DNA from: Nannocystis exedens
GTDB taxonomy: Bacteria; Myxococcota_A; Polyangia; Nannocystales; Nannocystaceae
Reading direction: 5' to 3'
Assembly (NCBI RefSeq): GCF_002343915.1
Contig: NZ_NETK01000001.1
Coordinates: 682,001-746,000, forward strand
Length of the DNA: 64,000 nt
A program made the translations under genes and the position numbers. A model generated the notes under the pieces. That model worked only from the letters and a program-made list of their open reading frames with translations, did no database searches and was not told the DNA's origin. Below, one piece after another: positions 16,629 through 25,643 of this stretch (positions are counted from its first letter, which is position 1; each line of letters starts with the position of its first letter).

Positions 16629-17357
16629 TCAGCCCTCGCAGGTGAGGAACCCGAGATCCAGCAGCTCTTTGGAGCCGCAGGCGGCACAACACGCTTCACA
16701 CTGCCCGGTGCCGTCGAGGTTGAAGCCCCAGGTGACGTCCCCGGACTTGCCGGCGAAGCAGATCCATTCGTCCTTGAAGCACTGAATGGTCTGATAGACG
16801 TCGACGCCGCGGCCGGCGGTGCGGAAGGTCGAGTCGCCGTCCGGCCAGGCCCAATCGCGGTCCTGCGCGAACAGCTTCCACTCGATGTCGAGGCCGTCGT
16901 CGCAGTCGTCCGTCAACAGCCACTCCTGGAAGATCGGCGGCGAGCAGACCGCGATGGCCTCGTCGGCCCCGTTGGGACAGTCGGCGGTCTTGTCGCAGAG
17001 CCGCTCGGTCGGCATGCAGCCGGCGTTCTCCCCGCAGACGTAGACGTGGTCGAGCTCGCAGTAGCAGTCGCCCTCGGAGCAGTAGGCGTTCTGCCCGCAG
17101 TCCTTGGCGCACGCCTCGTCGACCGCGGGCGTCGCGTCCTGACAGCCGGTGTACGGGTTGCCCTCGTAGCCCGGATCGCAGAAGCACTTGCCGTCGCCGC
17201 AGCTCGCATGGTTGCCGCACGCGACCTCCTGGCAGGTCTTGTAGTCGTCGGGCTCGCCGTAGAGCACGCAGCCGCCGGCGACGGCGGCGGTGAACAGCCC
17301 GGCGAACAGAGGGAGCGAACGGAGGGCGGTACGAAGGGTCGAGAGCGTGCGCTGCAT
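16629..17357 (-). CDS. Cys-rich lipoprotein with EGF-like and LDL-receptor-A-like modules
   Basis: 242 residues. A lipoprotein signal ends in VAGGC. Then come EGF-like cysteine patterns (CQEVACGNHASCGDGKCFC and CAKDCGQNAYCSEGDCYC), followed by an LDL receptor class A-like module (CMPTERLCDKTADCPNGADE), and a C-terminal domain with more cysteines (CFKDEWICFAGKSGD, CEACCAACG). The many paired Cys imply disulfides, so it acts outside the cytoplasm, probably on the cell surface in adhesion or matrix contact. Such extracellular modules are common in large myxobacterial genomes. ATG at 17357 directly precedes the signal peptide. It is divergent from bioA. Confidence 0.8.
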   Translation of the reverse strand: MQRTLSTLRTALRSLPLFAGLFTAAVAGGCVLYGEPDDYKTCQEVACGNHASCGDGKCFCDPGYEGNPYTGCQDATPAVDEACAKDCGQNAYCSEGDCYCELDHVYVCGENAGCMPTERLCDKTADCPNGADEAIAVCSPPIFQEWLLTDDCDDGLDIEWKLFAQDRDWAWPDGDSTFRTAGRGVDVYQTIQCFKDEWICFAGKSGDVTWGFNLDGTGQCEACCAACGSKELLDLGFLTCEG

Positions 17358-17550
17358 GGCAAAAACCCGAGGCGGCACGGCCGGTCGCGAGCCGCGCCCA
17401 CCGCAAGGTTGCGCGAGCGGCCGGGCCCACGCAATGGGGACCGCACGGACGCGGGCTGGTCCGGCCAAAGCCGGCGCGGACGCCGATGACCGGCCCGGCG
17501 CGGCCGCCGGGGCTTGACGGGCGCGCGCGCCTGAGGTCAGCCTCGCGGCG

Positions 17551-18885
17551 GTGGCGAGGCTCATCGACCGCGATCGCGCGCACGTCTGGCACCCGGCGAC
17601 GCACTTCGCCGATCTCGACCGCCTGCCGCCGATCGCCGTCGAGCGCGCCCGCGGGTGCTGGCTCCACGAGGCCGGCGGACGGGCGATCCTCGACGCGATC
17701 GCGTCGTGGTGGACGTGCGTCCACGGCCACGGCCACCCGGCCATCGTCGCCGCGGTCCGCGAGCAGGTCGAGCGCCTCGATCACGTGATGTTCGCCGGCT
17801 TCACCCACGAGCCCGCGGTCGCGCTCGCCGAGGCGCTGCTGGCCGCGGCGCCGCCGGGCTACGAGCGGGTGTTCTACGCCGACTGCGGCTCGGCCGCCGT
17901 CGAGGTCGCGCTCAAGCTCAGCTTCCAGGCCCGCCAGCAGCGCGGCGAGCCCGAGCGCCGCCGCTTCGCCACCCTGCGCAACGGCTATCACGGCGAGACC
18001 CTGGGCGCGCTGGCCCTCTGCGGCGCCAGCGCGTACCGCGACACGTTCGCGCCCCTGCTGTTCTCGCCGCTCGAGCTGCCGGCCCCGAGCTTCCGCGAGC
18101 ACGAGCACGCCGACCTGGCGTCCGACCTCGGTCGCGACGCGCCCGAGACGCAGGCCGCGATCGCGGCGCTCGAGGAGCACGCGCACGAGCTGACCGCGGT
18201 GGTGGTCGAGCCGCTCGTGCAGTGCGCGGGGCGGATGACGATGACCGGCGCGGGCTTTTATCGCGAGGTGGCGCGCGCGGCCCAGCGCCTCGGGATCCAC
18301 GTCATCGCCGACGAGATCGCGGTCGGCTTCGGCCGCACCGGCCACATGTTCGCAAGTACATGGTCGAAAGTGCAGCCCGACTTGCTGTGCCTCAGCAAGG
18401 GTCTGGCGGGGATCTTGCCGCTCGCGGCGGTGTTGGTGCGCGAGGGCTTCGACGTCGACTTCCGCGGCGCGCCGACCCGCAGCTTCCTCCACAGCCACAC
18501 GTTCACGGCCAACCCGATCGCCTGCGCGGCCGCGATCGCGGGGCTCGAGCTGTTCCGCTCGACCGACCTGCTGGCCCGCTTGCCGGCCCGCGTCGAGGCG
18601 ATGGCGGCGCGCCGTCGGGCGGTCGCGGCGGCCTGCCACGCGGTGGTCGCCCACCGCCAGGCCGGGATGATCGCGGCGCTCGAGGTGGTCCCCGCGGCCG
18701 GCAGCCCCGGAGCGCGCGACGGCCGGCTCGGGCTGCTGCTGCGCGAGGCCGCGCTGGCCCAAGACGTGCTCCTGCGGCCGCTGCACGACACGATCTACTG
18801 GTTCCCGCCGCTGGTGATCGACGACGACGAGCTCGATCGCCTGGCCGCGGCGACGATCGCGGCCATCCGCGCCGTGGCCGAGTGA
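17551..18885 (+). CDS. bioA: Adenosylmethionine-8-amino-7-oxononanoate aminotransferase
   Basis: 444 residues, PLP aminotransferase class III. The N-terminus has RAHVWHPATHF with the BioA-type HVWHP, then GGRAILDAIASWWTCVHGHGHPAI, YADCGSAAVEVALK, RNGYHGETLGALALCG, the PLP Asp254 in VIADEIAVGFGRTG, and the Schiff-base Lys283 in LSKGLAG. It makes 7,8-diaminopelargonate in biotin synthesis. GTG start; no other bio genes adjoin. A dispersed-motif patch sits at 18343-18372 (CACATGTTCG, TACATGGTCG), just after the DEIAVGFGRTG block, with A/T-richer codons. The expected SKGITGGYLPL reads SKGLAGILPL, a minor variation. Confidence 0.9.
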   Translation: MARLIDRDRAHVWHPATHFADLDRLPPIAVERARGCWLHEAGGRAILDAIASWWTCVHGHGHPAIVAAVREQVERLDHVMFAGFTHEPAVALAEALLAAAPPGYERVFYADCGSAAVEVALKLSFQARQQRGEPERRRFATLRNGYHGETLGALALCGASAYRDTFAPLLFSPLELPAPSFREHEHADLASDLGRDAPETQAAIAALEEHAHELTAVVVEPLVQCAGRMTMTGAGFYREVARAAQRLGIHVIADEIAVGFGRTGHMFASTWSKVQPDLLCLSKGLAGILPLAAVLVREGFDVDFRGAPTRSFLHSHTFTANPIACAAAIAGLELFRSTDLLARLPARVEAMAARRRAVAAACHAVVAHRQAGMIAALEVVPAAGSPGARDGRLGLLLREAALAQDVLLRPLHDTIYWFPPLVIDDDELDRLAAATIAAIRAVAE

Positions 18886-18983
18886 AGCAGCTCCAGCGAC
18901 CAGCAGCGACACGGTCGAGCCGAGGACAACTCGTCGGCGAGTGTCGGTCGCGGCGAGGCCGGGTCGCGGGTATCATCGCGGCG

Positions 18984-20267
18984 ATGAGGGCTCGCGGACT
19001 CGTCGGCGCGGCGCTGCTGCTCGCGTGCAGCCCGGTGACACCGCCCGGGCTGGTGCTCGACGTCGGCCGCACCTGCCGGGACATCGAGCTCGCGGTCGCC
19101 GACCCCGACGTGCTGCCGGGCTGGCGGCTCCACGCGGCCGCGATCGCCCGGACCGGTGAGGACGCGACCTGGTACCTGGCGAGCGAGCACCCCGGCGAGC
19201 TGGCGCTTCGACGTGTCCCCGAGGACATCCCGGGAGTCGACCTGTCGACCGTCGGCGCGCCGCACGAGTTCACGCTGACGCGCGGCCCGATCGAGGGCCA
19301 GATCTGGCTGACCCTCGACGGCGGCACCGAGGCGCAGCTGTGGCGGATCGACGAGGACGTCGCCGAGGTCTCGGCCGGACCGACGCTCGCCGACTTCCCC
19401 GGCGACGCGACGACGGAGTGGTTCTATCGCCTGGTGTTCCTCGGCCACAGCCCGCACCTGCTCGCGCTGCCGCGGCTCACGCCCGTGGGCGAGGTGCCGC
19501 TCCACATGGCGGCGGTGACTCCGGAGCTCGGGCTCGGCGAACGCTGGGCGATGACGGCGGCGGTGACCTGCCCGCCGTTGAGCGAGCTGAACTGCCCGCT
19601 TTTCTGGGACGACCTGCGCGAGCTCAGCGTCCTCGACATCGCCGAGCCGGGCAGCGTCGCCGGGGCCGCGCTGCTGATCTCGATCGCCCGGCTCCCCGAC
19701 GGAGCGCCCGCTCCGGAGATGCCTTCGGAGACGTTCCAGACGCACATCATCAGCCTCGCGCTCCAGCGCGACCCGGCGGCCGAGAAGCCGGTGCTGACCC
19801 GCCGCGACCACGTGGCCTGGTCGACCGACGGCCCCGTGCTGCCCTCACCCGCCCAGATCGCGGCCGATCCGCTCGGGATCTACGTGCTCGCGGGGCTCGT
19901 CCCCGCCCCCGACGGCACCAGCGCCGACGCGGCCCCCGCGGACTACCTGTTCCGCGCCGACCTGCTCGGAGCGAACACGACCGACGAGGGCGGGGTGATC
20001 GCGCTGCTCGACAAGGAGCTGCACTCGCACCTGCTGCAGCTCGGCAGCCGGGTGGCGCTCGGCCAGCTACCGACCAAGCACTGGTACGTGGCGCCGATCG
20101 AGGGGGTGACGATCGACGAGGACATCGTCGGCACCCTCGAGGTCGCCGAGAAGGCGTCGCTCCTCCGCGCCGGGCGCGGCCAGGTGGTCGTGCGCGCCGA
20201 GTCGGCGCCGAGCCGCCGGGTGCAGATCGGCTGCGCCGACGACGACGCTCAGGACGAAGCGCCCTGA
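18984..20267 (+). CDS. Lipoprotein, unknown function, beta-rich
   Basis: 427 residues. The signal ends in ALLLAC, a lipobox. The mature part is rich in short strand-turn segments (LWRIDEDVAEVSAGPTL, EWFYRLVFLGHSPHLLALP) and may be a propeller, but I recognise no named domain. The ATG at 18984 is chosen for the signal peptide; the frame is open far upstream. It follows bioA by about 100 bases on the same strand and ends at a strong hairpin (20280-20309). Confidence 0.65.
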   Translation: MRARGLVGAALLLACSPVTPPGLVLDVGRTCRDIELAVADPDVLPGWRLHAAAIARTGEDATWYLASEHPGELALRRVPEDIPGVDLSTVGAPHEFTLTRGPIEGQIWLTLDGGTEAQLWRIDEDVAEVSAGPTLADFPGDATTEWFYRLVFLGHSPHLLALPRLTPVGEVPLHMAAVTPELGLGERWAMTAAVTCPPLSELNCPLFWDDLRELSVLDIAEPGSVAGAALLISIARLPDGAPAPEMPSETFQTHIISLALQRDPAAEKPVLTRRDHVAWSTDGPVLPSPAQIAADPLGIYVLAGLVPAPDGTSADAAPADYLFRADLLGANTTDEGGVIALLDKELHSHLLQLGSRVALGQLPTKHWYVAPIEGVTIDEDIVGTLEVAEKASLLRAGRGQVVVRAESAPSRRVQIGCADDDAQDEAP

Positions 20268-20279
20268 ACTCGGCGGGGA

Positions 20280-20309
20280 AACGAGCCTGTCCCGGCGGAC
20301 AGGCTCGTT
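20280..20309. terminator. Terminator-like hairpin built from the dispersed motif
   Basis: AACGAGCCTGTCC (20280-20292), loop CGGC, GGACAGGCTCGTT (20297-20309): a perfect 13-base-pair stem between two converging genes. No long T-run follows. It embeds the GGACAGG word of the dispersed family. Confidence 0.8.
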
Positions 20310-20327
20310 CCGCCATGGACGATCGAA

Positions 20328-20359
20328 CAGGTCTTTGGGGGCATGCCCTTGAAGACCTG
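20328..20359. terminator. Second hairpin in the same convergent gap
   Basis: CAGGTCTT (20328-20335) pairs with AAGACCTG (20352-20359), and between them is the self-complementary GGGCATGCCC. Together with the first hairpin this gives a double stem-loop in about 80 bases, again made of dispersed-motif words. It may terminate the leftward lipoprotein gene ending at 20374. Confidence 0.6.
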
Positions 20360-20373
20360 CTCGCGGGGACAGC

Positions 20374-21201
20374 CTACTTGCCGGCCTTGGCGCGGGCGTC
20401 GGCGCCCTCGGGCTTGTACAGGCTCTTGAGCGGGATGGCGGCCGGGGTGCCGTCCTTGCCTTCGGCCCAGGACAGGCCGACGACGATCGGCGCGCTGGTG
20501 TGGAACGAGCGCAGCTCGAGCTTGTACTCGCCGGGGTCGAGGCTGACGAGCTCGCAGACCTCGGCGGCCGAGGTCTTGACGCCGTCGTTGTCGACAATCA
20601 GCGTGTCCTCGATGTAGAGCTGGCTGCCGTCGTCGCTGGTGGCGCACAGCTTGTACTCGCCGGCGTTGACGACGTTGACCGAGCCGGTGAAGCGCAGCGC
20701 GATCGGGGCGGCGACGCCCTTCGGCAGGCCGACGACGGGCGCGGTGGCGGAGGCGTCGAGCCCCGAGGCAATGAAGGCCTTCGTCGGCGTCAGGCCGGCG
20801 AAGTCGGGCAGCTTCTCGGTGGCCGCGGGGATGGAGAAAGCCTCGCCGAGCAGGCCGTTCGGGCTGACGACGCGGCCCGGCTTGGGCTTGGCCGGCGCGG
20901 GGGTCTCGGGCTCCTCGGCCTTCGGCGGCTTGCTCGCCGCGATCCGCTTGACGACCTTGGGACCGACCGAAGCGCCGCGCGTGGTGGTGGAGTCGCGGCC
21001 CTTGATCGCCGGCTCGCTGCCGCCGTCGCCGTCGCCGTCGGCCGGCGTGCTGCTGCCACCGCTGCCGCCGCTGGGCGTCCCGACGTCGTAGTCCACCTTG
21101 CCGGCGTCGGGAGAGTTCGATTGCGGCGCGTTCGCCGAAGAAGAGGCACAACCAGCGAGCAGCCCGAAGCTCGCGACCAGGATCACGGACGTGCGAAGCA
21201 T
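20374..21201 (-). CDS. PA14-like lipoprotein
   Basis: 275 residues. Lipobox LLAGC. A long Gly/Ser/Asp/Pro/Lys linker (to about 105) leads to a domain with the PA14 pattern: APIALRFTGSVNVVNAGEYKLCATSDDGSQLYIEDTLIVDNDG (DDGSQLYIxDxxxVDNDG), then LDPGEYKLELRSFHTSAPIVVGLSW. PA14 domains bind carbohydrate or act as recognition modules on secreted proteins. The protein should be surface or periplasm-anchored, with a flexible linker before the domain. The frame ends with a charged tail (ADARAKAGK). It converges with the previous gene and diverges from rseP. Confidence 0.8.
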   Translation of the reverse strand: MLRTSVILVASFGLLAGCASSSANAPQSNSPDAGKVDYDVGTPSGGSGGSSTPADGDGDGGSEPAIKGRDSTTTRGASVGPKVVKRIAASKPPKAEEPETPAPAKPKPGRVVSPNGLLGEAFSIPAATEKLPDFAGLTPTKAFIASGLDASATAPVVGLPKGVAAPIALRFTGSVNVVNAGEYKLCATSDDGSQLYIEDTLIVDNDGVKTSAAEVCELVSLDPGEYKLELRSFHTSAPIVVGLSWAEGKDGTPAAIPLKSLYKPEGADARAKAGK

Positions 21202-21509
21202 GAAAATCCTCTGGAGGTCAGAACGTGGCGCCTGTGACGACGCCCTCGGCGCAGGGATTCAGGCGGGCTCGGGCCCGCAGGAACGGGGAGTCTGCGCGCT
21301 GCGAGTGTACGGTGATGAATTGATTCGCGGTGGCGAAAACGGCCGGGTCCGTGCGACCCCAGCGCCTCCACGCGACCTGTGAGCCGCGTCACTGCCCTCA
21401 CGCTCGGCCAGGAGCCCCGGGTCGAGTATCCACAGTCAGCCATGTCCAGGCCGGAGGCAGCCGGGCGCGACCGCGCCGGTACCCGCGAGCGACGCCGCGG
21501 AGGCGGTCG
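21202..21509. other. Divergent promoter region between lipoprotein gene and rseP
   Basis: About 308 bases between two divergent starts; it should hold promoters for both. No clear open frame or named motif. A short CATGTCCAGG at 21440-21449 is a weak relative of the dispersed words. Confidence 0.5.
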
Positions 21510-23141
21510 ATGACGCAATTCCTGGCGTTCATCCTCCTGATCGGCCCGCTGATCTTCGTGCATGAGCTCGGCCACCTGCTGGCCGCCAAGCTGGTCGACG
21601 TCAAGGTAGTGCGCTTCTCGCTCGGCTTCGGCCCGGCGCTCGCGCGGATCCAGCTCGGCGAGACCGAGTACCGGATCGCTCCGATCCCGCTCGGCGGCTA
21701 TGTCACGCTGCTCGGCCAGTCGCCCGACGAACCACTGGCGCCGCACGAGGCCCACCGAGCTCTGCGGAACCGGCCGCTGTGGGCCCGCTACCTGGTCCTC
21801 GGCGCCGGACCGCTGTTCAACCTGCTGCTGCCGCTGCTGCTCTACTTCACGTTCTACCTCGGGCACACGGTGATCGCGCCGCCGGTGATCGGCACGGTGC
21901 TCGACGACTCGGCCGCCGCCACCAGCGAGCTGCGGTCGGGCGACCGGATCGTCGCCATCGACGGCACCGACATCCACTCGTGGGGCGAGATGCAGGACCA
22001 CGTGCGGGCCGCGCCCGACCGCGAGGTCAAGCTGCAGATCGAGCGCGACGGGGTCCGCTTCGACCGCTTCGTCACGCCGCGCCGCAGCGTCGTCAAGAAC
22101 GCCGTCGACGAGCCCGAGGCGCGCGGCATGTTGGGCGTGTTCCCATGGGTCTACGCGCCGCAGATCGGCATCGTCGACACCCACTCGCCGGCCCACGAGC
22201 AGGGCCTCATGACCGGCGACATCATCACCTCGATCAACGGCGAGCCGATCGAGACCGTCGAGGATCTCGAGCGCGAGCTGACTCGCCAGGGCACCGCGCT
22301 GCTGCGCCTGACGTACCTGCGCGCGGTGCCGGTGCGCGGCGAGCTCGGCACGTACTGGTGGTACGCGTCGCACCACGCCCGGCTGCTGCCGCGACACGAG
22401 GGCGGCGCGAGCACGGGGCTCTTGCCGGCCAACACGTTCATCCGCACGGTCGCGCCCGGTTCGCCGGCGGCCAAGGCGGGGATCGCCCCGGGCGATCGCG
22501 TGCTCGCGGTCGGCGACCGGCCGGTCACGCGCTGGGAGACGGTCGCGGTCATGCTCGACCGCCAGGGCACCAAGCCGATCGACCTCCGGGTGCAGTCGCC
22601 GGGCGAGGCGCCGCGCACGGTCCGCGTGGAGCAGGAGATCCGCACTCACCGCGGGATCTACAAGCAAGAGCGCAGCTACCTGTTCTTCGGGGCCGAGCCG
22701 TACGCGAAGCGCGAGGTCCCGCCGCCCGAGCCGATCCGCGGCCGCGTGACCTACGCCGTCCGCTCGGCGGTCGACGAGACGCTGTCGATGCTCGGCATGA
22801 TGTGGACGAGCCTGCGGCAGATGGTGACGCTCGAGCGCGGCGTCGACGAGCTCAGCTCGGTGGTCGGGATCTTCAACGTCGCCGGCACCGCGGCCGAGCA
22901 AGGCCCCGGACAATTCCTGCTGCTGATGGCGCTGCTCAGCATCAACCTCGGGTTCGTCAACCTGCTCCCGATCCCGATCCTCGACGGCGGGCACCTGATG
23001 TTCTTCACGCTCGAGGCGCTGCGCCGGCGACCGCTGGGCCAGCGCGCGCGCGAGGTCGCCAGCGCGGTCGGCCTGGTGATCATCCTGGTGCTGCTGCTGA
23101 TCGCCCTGCGCAACGACATCACCCGCTTCTGGATGGACTAG
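21510..23141 (+). CDS. rseP: Site-2 membrane zinc protease (RseP/YaeL type)
   Basis: 543 residues. Active-site HELGH in IFVHELGHLLAAKLVDVKV near residue 20, later LGGYV, and the second conserved motif NLLPIPILDGGHL near residue 490, with transmembrane helices around both. Two PDZ-like repeats lie between (about 120-205 and 220-400; GDRIVAIDG, PGSPAAKAGIAPGDRVLAVGD). It cleaves anti-sigma or signal-remnant peptides within the inner membrane. It is longer than E. coli RseP (about 450) because of an extended periplasmic part. ATG at 21510 has the GCGGAGG-like context just upstream. The stop overlaps the tsaB GTG by one base. Confidence 0.93.
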   Translation: MTQFLAFILLIGPLIFVHELGHLLAAKLVDVKVVRFSLGFGPALARIQLGETEYRIAPIPLGGYVTLLGQSPDEPLAPHEAHRALRNRPLWARYLVLGAGPLFNLLLPLLLYFTFYLGHTVIAPPVIGTVLDDSAAATSELRSGDRIVAIDGTDIHSWGEMQDHVRAAPDREVKLQIERDGVRFDRFVTPRRSVVKNAVDEPEARGMLGVFPWVYAPQIGIVDTHSPAHEQGLMTGDIITSINGEPIETVEDLERELTRQGTALLRLTYLRAVPVRGELGTYWWYASHHARLLPRHEGGASTGLLPANTFIRTVAPGSPAAKAGIAPGDRVLAVGDRPVTRWETVAVMLDRQGTKPIDLRVQSPGEAPRTVRVEQEIRTHRGIYKQERSYLFFGAEPYAKREVPPPEPIRGRVTYAVRSAVDETLSMLGMMWTSLRQMVTLERGVDELSSVVGIFNVAGTAAEQGPGQFLLLMALLSINLGFVNLLPIPILDGGHLMFFTLEALRRRPLGQRAREVASAVGLVIILVLLLIALRNDITRFWMD

Positions 23142-23881
23142 TGACGACCTGGTTGCTCGCGCTCGACACGTCGACGCCGCGGACCGCCCTGGCGGTCGGC
23201 CGCTTCGATCGCGCGACCGGCGAGGCGCAGGCGGTGGCCGAGGCGACGCACGACGATCGCGGGCGCCCGGCCTCGGCCGAGCTGACCTCGCGGATCTCGG
23301 CGCTGCTGGCCGCGGCCGGCGTGGCGCCGCGCGAGCTCGGGGCGATCGCCTGCGGCCTCGGGCCCGGGATGTTCACCGGCAGCCGCGTCGCGCTCGCCAC
23401 CGCCAAGGGGCTGGCGCTCGGCCTCGACTGCCCGCTGTTCGGCCTCAGCACGCTGGCGATCGTCGCCGGCGCCGAGCACGTGCGCGGGTCGGTGCTGGCC
23501 CTGCTCGACGCCCGCCGCGGCGACGTCTACGCGGCGCCGTTCGTCCTCGGCGACGACGGACCGGAGCGCCTGGCCGACGATCGCTGCTGTCCTTTGGAGC
23601 AGGTGCTCGCCGAGCTGCCGGCCGAGTTCGTCGCCGAGGCCCGCGCGGTCGGCCCGGGCGTGACCGCCGTCGGCCCTGCCCTGCCGCCCGAGCTGCGCGC
23701 GCGCTCGCTGGAGGTCCCCGGCGCCGACGGCCCCGGGCTGTGGGCCGCGGCGGCCCGCGCCGCGCTGCGCGAGGCGCCCGCCGACGTCGCCACCATCGAC
23801 GCGGTCTACCTGCGCGCCAGCTACGCCGAGCTCGGGCTCAACACGCCCAAGCGGCCGCCTTACCGCTCGCCGTTCGCGTGA
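23141..23881 (+). CDS. tsaB: tRNA threonylcarbamoyladenosine biosynthesis protein TsaB
   Basis: 246 residues. It starts LLALDTSTPRTALAV, then the conserved AIACGLGPGMFTGSRVALATAKGLAL (GPGxFTGxR signature) and a central LALLDARRGDVYAAPF. This is the non-catalytic partner of TsaD/TsaE that adds threonylcarbamoyl groups to tRNA A37. The GTG shares one base with the rseP stop, so the two are coupled. The C-terminal helix region ends in a short Arg/Pro-rich tail (KRPPYRSPFA). Length is normal for TsaB. tsaD and tsaE are not in the window. Confidence 0.9.
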   Translation: MTTWLLALDTSTPRTALAVGRFDRATGEAQAVAEATHDDRGRPASAELTSRISALLAAAGVAPRELGAIACGLGPGMFTGSRVALATAKGLALGLDCPLFGLSTLAIVAGAEHVRGSVLALLDARRGDVYAAPFVLGDDGPERLADDRCCPLEQVLAELPAEFVAEARAVGPGVTAVGPALPPELRARSLEVPGADGPGLWAAAARAALREAPADVATIDAVYLRASYAELGLNTPKRPPYRSPFA

Positions 23882-23883
23882 GC

Positions 23884-23982
23884 CGGGCGGCGGCATGGCC
23901 GGCAGGACATGTTTAAAAGGCTATGTCTGCTCGTGCATGCCTTGAAGGCCATGATCACAAGGACATGTTCGCTCGTGCGAGG
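23884..23982. repeat. Dispersed-motif array between convergent genes
   Basis: GGACATGTTTAAAAGGC, TATGTCTGC, GCATGCCTTG, AGGCCATGATC and AGGACATGTTCG follow each other at roughly 20-base spacing. Units read GGACATGT-AAAGGC-CATG, the most complete version of the longer repeat. It sits between tsaB and the next, leftward, gene and probably ends transcription of one or both. Confidence 0.7.
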
Positions 23983-24116
23983 CCGACTCATCGCCCGGGC
24001 CCGCCGCGGAGGAACATCCGCAGCGCGCCATCTGCCGCGCGATGCAGGGGCGCGGCCCGTCTTCGACGCCTCCCCCGCCGGCACACGGCCGAGCCAGAGG
24101 TCCCCCCGGACGCGCG

Positions 24117-24962
24117 CTAGAACGCGACCGACAGACCGCGGCCGCCGAGCGCGAGGGCGGCGGCGCGGCGGCGCTTGTCGCCGATGATGAGCATCGGCAT
24201 GCCGACGGTGAACGCGGTGGCGCCGGTGACGATGCTGAGCGCGGCCGAGGCGTCGCGCTCGCGCCCGGCCAGGCCGACGCCGAGGCCGACCACGAGCAGG
24301 CCGCCGGCCATCAAGGCGACGCCGAGGTTCGTCCACAGCTTGCCGCGCTTGCCCGAGCGCGGCGGGATGGCCGGCACGTAGGGCGCGCCCTGCGGGGCGG
24401 CGCGGGCCAGCGCGCCGGGCTCGAGGAGCCGGTCGTGAAGGACATGTCCTTCGGGATAGCTGACGACCACGCTGAGGGCGACGGAGGCCGGCACCGCGGC
24501 CGTCGGGTTGGTGCAGACCGCCCCGGCGTCGCGCAGGCGGGCGTCGATGCGGGACCGGGCCCCGCGCAGCAGGGCGACCGCCGCGGGCGTGAGCACGTCG
24601 GCCGACTCGAGCAGCCGCGCGTGCCGGACCAGCCGGAGGTCGGCGGCGCACAGCAGATCGGTGCGCGCGGGATCGACGAGCTGGGCCGCGCCGGCCGCGT
24701 TGACGCCCTTCTCGAGCGGCTCGTGGGCGCTGCCGAGGAATCGCTGCGGGGTGGCGCTGCCGGTGAGGCGGTCGTGGGCGCGGAAGTAGAAGTCGGCCGC
24801 GCCGGCGTGGTCCCCCGCGGCGGCGCGCTGGTCGGCGTAACCGGCGAGGTTGTCGCTCCACAGGACGCTCTCGCTGACCGGACCCTGGGTCGGCTTCGCC
24901 GCCGCCGAATCGGCGCCGAGCGCCACCACGAGCCCACAGGCGACCGCCCGGACACCGCGCAT
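24117..24962 (-). CDS. Hypothetical membrane protein with N-terminal secretion signal
   Basis: 281 residues. A signal peptide (about 1-22, ending ADSAAA) leads to a helical region 30-150 of TPR-like type (AGYADQRAAAGDHAGAADFYFRAHDRL), then two adjacent transmembrane helices near 215-270 (LWTNLGVALMAGGLLVVGLGVGLAG and LSIVTGATAFTVGMPMLIIG). Family not recognised, but a repeat-plus-C-terminal-membrane layout is common in myxobacterial proteins of unknown function. The gene contains a perfect 16-base palindrome of the dispersed family at 24437-24452 (GAAGGACATGTCCTTC), which codes for EGHVLHD-type residues. Confidence 0.65.
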   Translation of the reverse strand: MRGVRAVACGLVVALGADSAAAKPTQGPVSESVLWSDNLAGYADQRAAAGDHAGAADFYFRAHDRLTGSATPQRFLGSAHEPLEKGVNAAGAAQLVDPARTDLLCAADLRLVRHARLLESADVLTPAAVALLRGARSRIDARLRDAGAVCTNPTAAVPASVALSVVVSYPEGHVLHDRLLEPGALARAAPQGAPYVPAIPPRSGKRGKLWTNLGVALMAGGLLVVGLGVGLAGRERDASAALSIVTGATAFTVGMPMLIIGDKRRRAAALALGGRGLSVAF

Positions 24963-25207
24963 GGCCACCAGCGTACCCCCGAGGCCCAGGACGCGCCAGT
25001 GTGCTCCGCGCGTCCGCCCTGCGGTGACGACGCCGACGCTCGTCGCCAGGACGCATCTGCCCTTCGCATGCGACGCCGAAGGCCACGCGCGCGCCGGAAC
25101 CGAGGCGTCCAGGACGCTGCGCGAGGAAGAAGCGCCCCCGCGTCGTGGGCTGCAGCGGTCCGCCGCGATGGCGCGCGCACGCTGACCTCGCGGCCCCCGC
25201 CTCCGAT

Positions 25208-25330
25208 ACCTGTTGCCGCTGCCTCGCATATGCCTCGCAGGCGCGCCCGTGTGTCCGACCTCGATGCTCCCGCCCCGCAACACCTGCCGCGAGCTGCCTC
25301 GCATGCGCGCCCCCATGTCCGACCTCGAGG
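25208..25330. repeat. Pair of direct repeats around a CCTCGCA-GCGCGCCC core
   Basis: Copy one ends with TGCCTCGCAGGCGCGCCC, GTG and TGTCCGACCTCGA (25231-25264); copy two reads TGCCTCGCATGCGCGCCC, CCA and TGTCCGACCTCGA (25296-25328). Both are preceded by an ACCTG word and both end in a GTCCGACCTCGA block. Centre-to-centre spacing is about 65 bases. A third partial word, CCCGACATGCCGGG, follows at 25339-25352. Confidence 0.6.
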
Positions 25331-25424
25331 GCCACGAGCCCGACATGCCGGGCGCTGTATCGGATGCTCATCCCCCGCGCGGCGACGCGGCAAGGACGAT
25401 CTCACCGCGCCCGCCCGGGCCCCC

Positions 25425-25643
25425 AAACATGTCCCCGGAGACATATGAACCCAGCGCCTGCCGCCCAGCGAGAGGCATGACGGCGCTTCATGGGATCTGC
25501 GGAACAGGAGCTCCCGCCCCGCTCCGCGGACACTGCCCTCCCCCCCCAGGCGCCCCGGCTCTCGGCCTATCCGTTCAAACATGTCCCTTCAGACCTATGA
25601 ACCAAGCGCCTGCCGGCCCGGCCAGGCATGACGGCGCTTCATA
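25425..25643. repeat. Two copies of a hairpin-forming element of about 70 bases
   Basis: Copies at 25425-25491 and 25577-25643. Both start AAACATGTCCC, then AGAC-TATGAACC-AGCGCCTGCC, a variable loop, and then AGGCATGACGGCGCTTCAT. ATGA and AGCGCC plus TGCC on the left pair with GGCA, GGCGCT and TCAT on the right, giving about 14 base pairs with internal bulges. The stem arms are identical in both copies and the loops differ (CGCCCAGCGAGA against GGCCCGGCCA), as expected if structure is kept. Confidence 0.7.
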
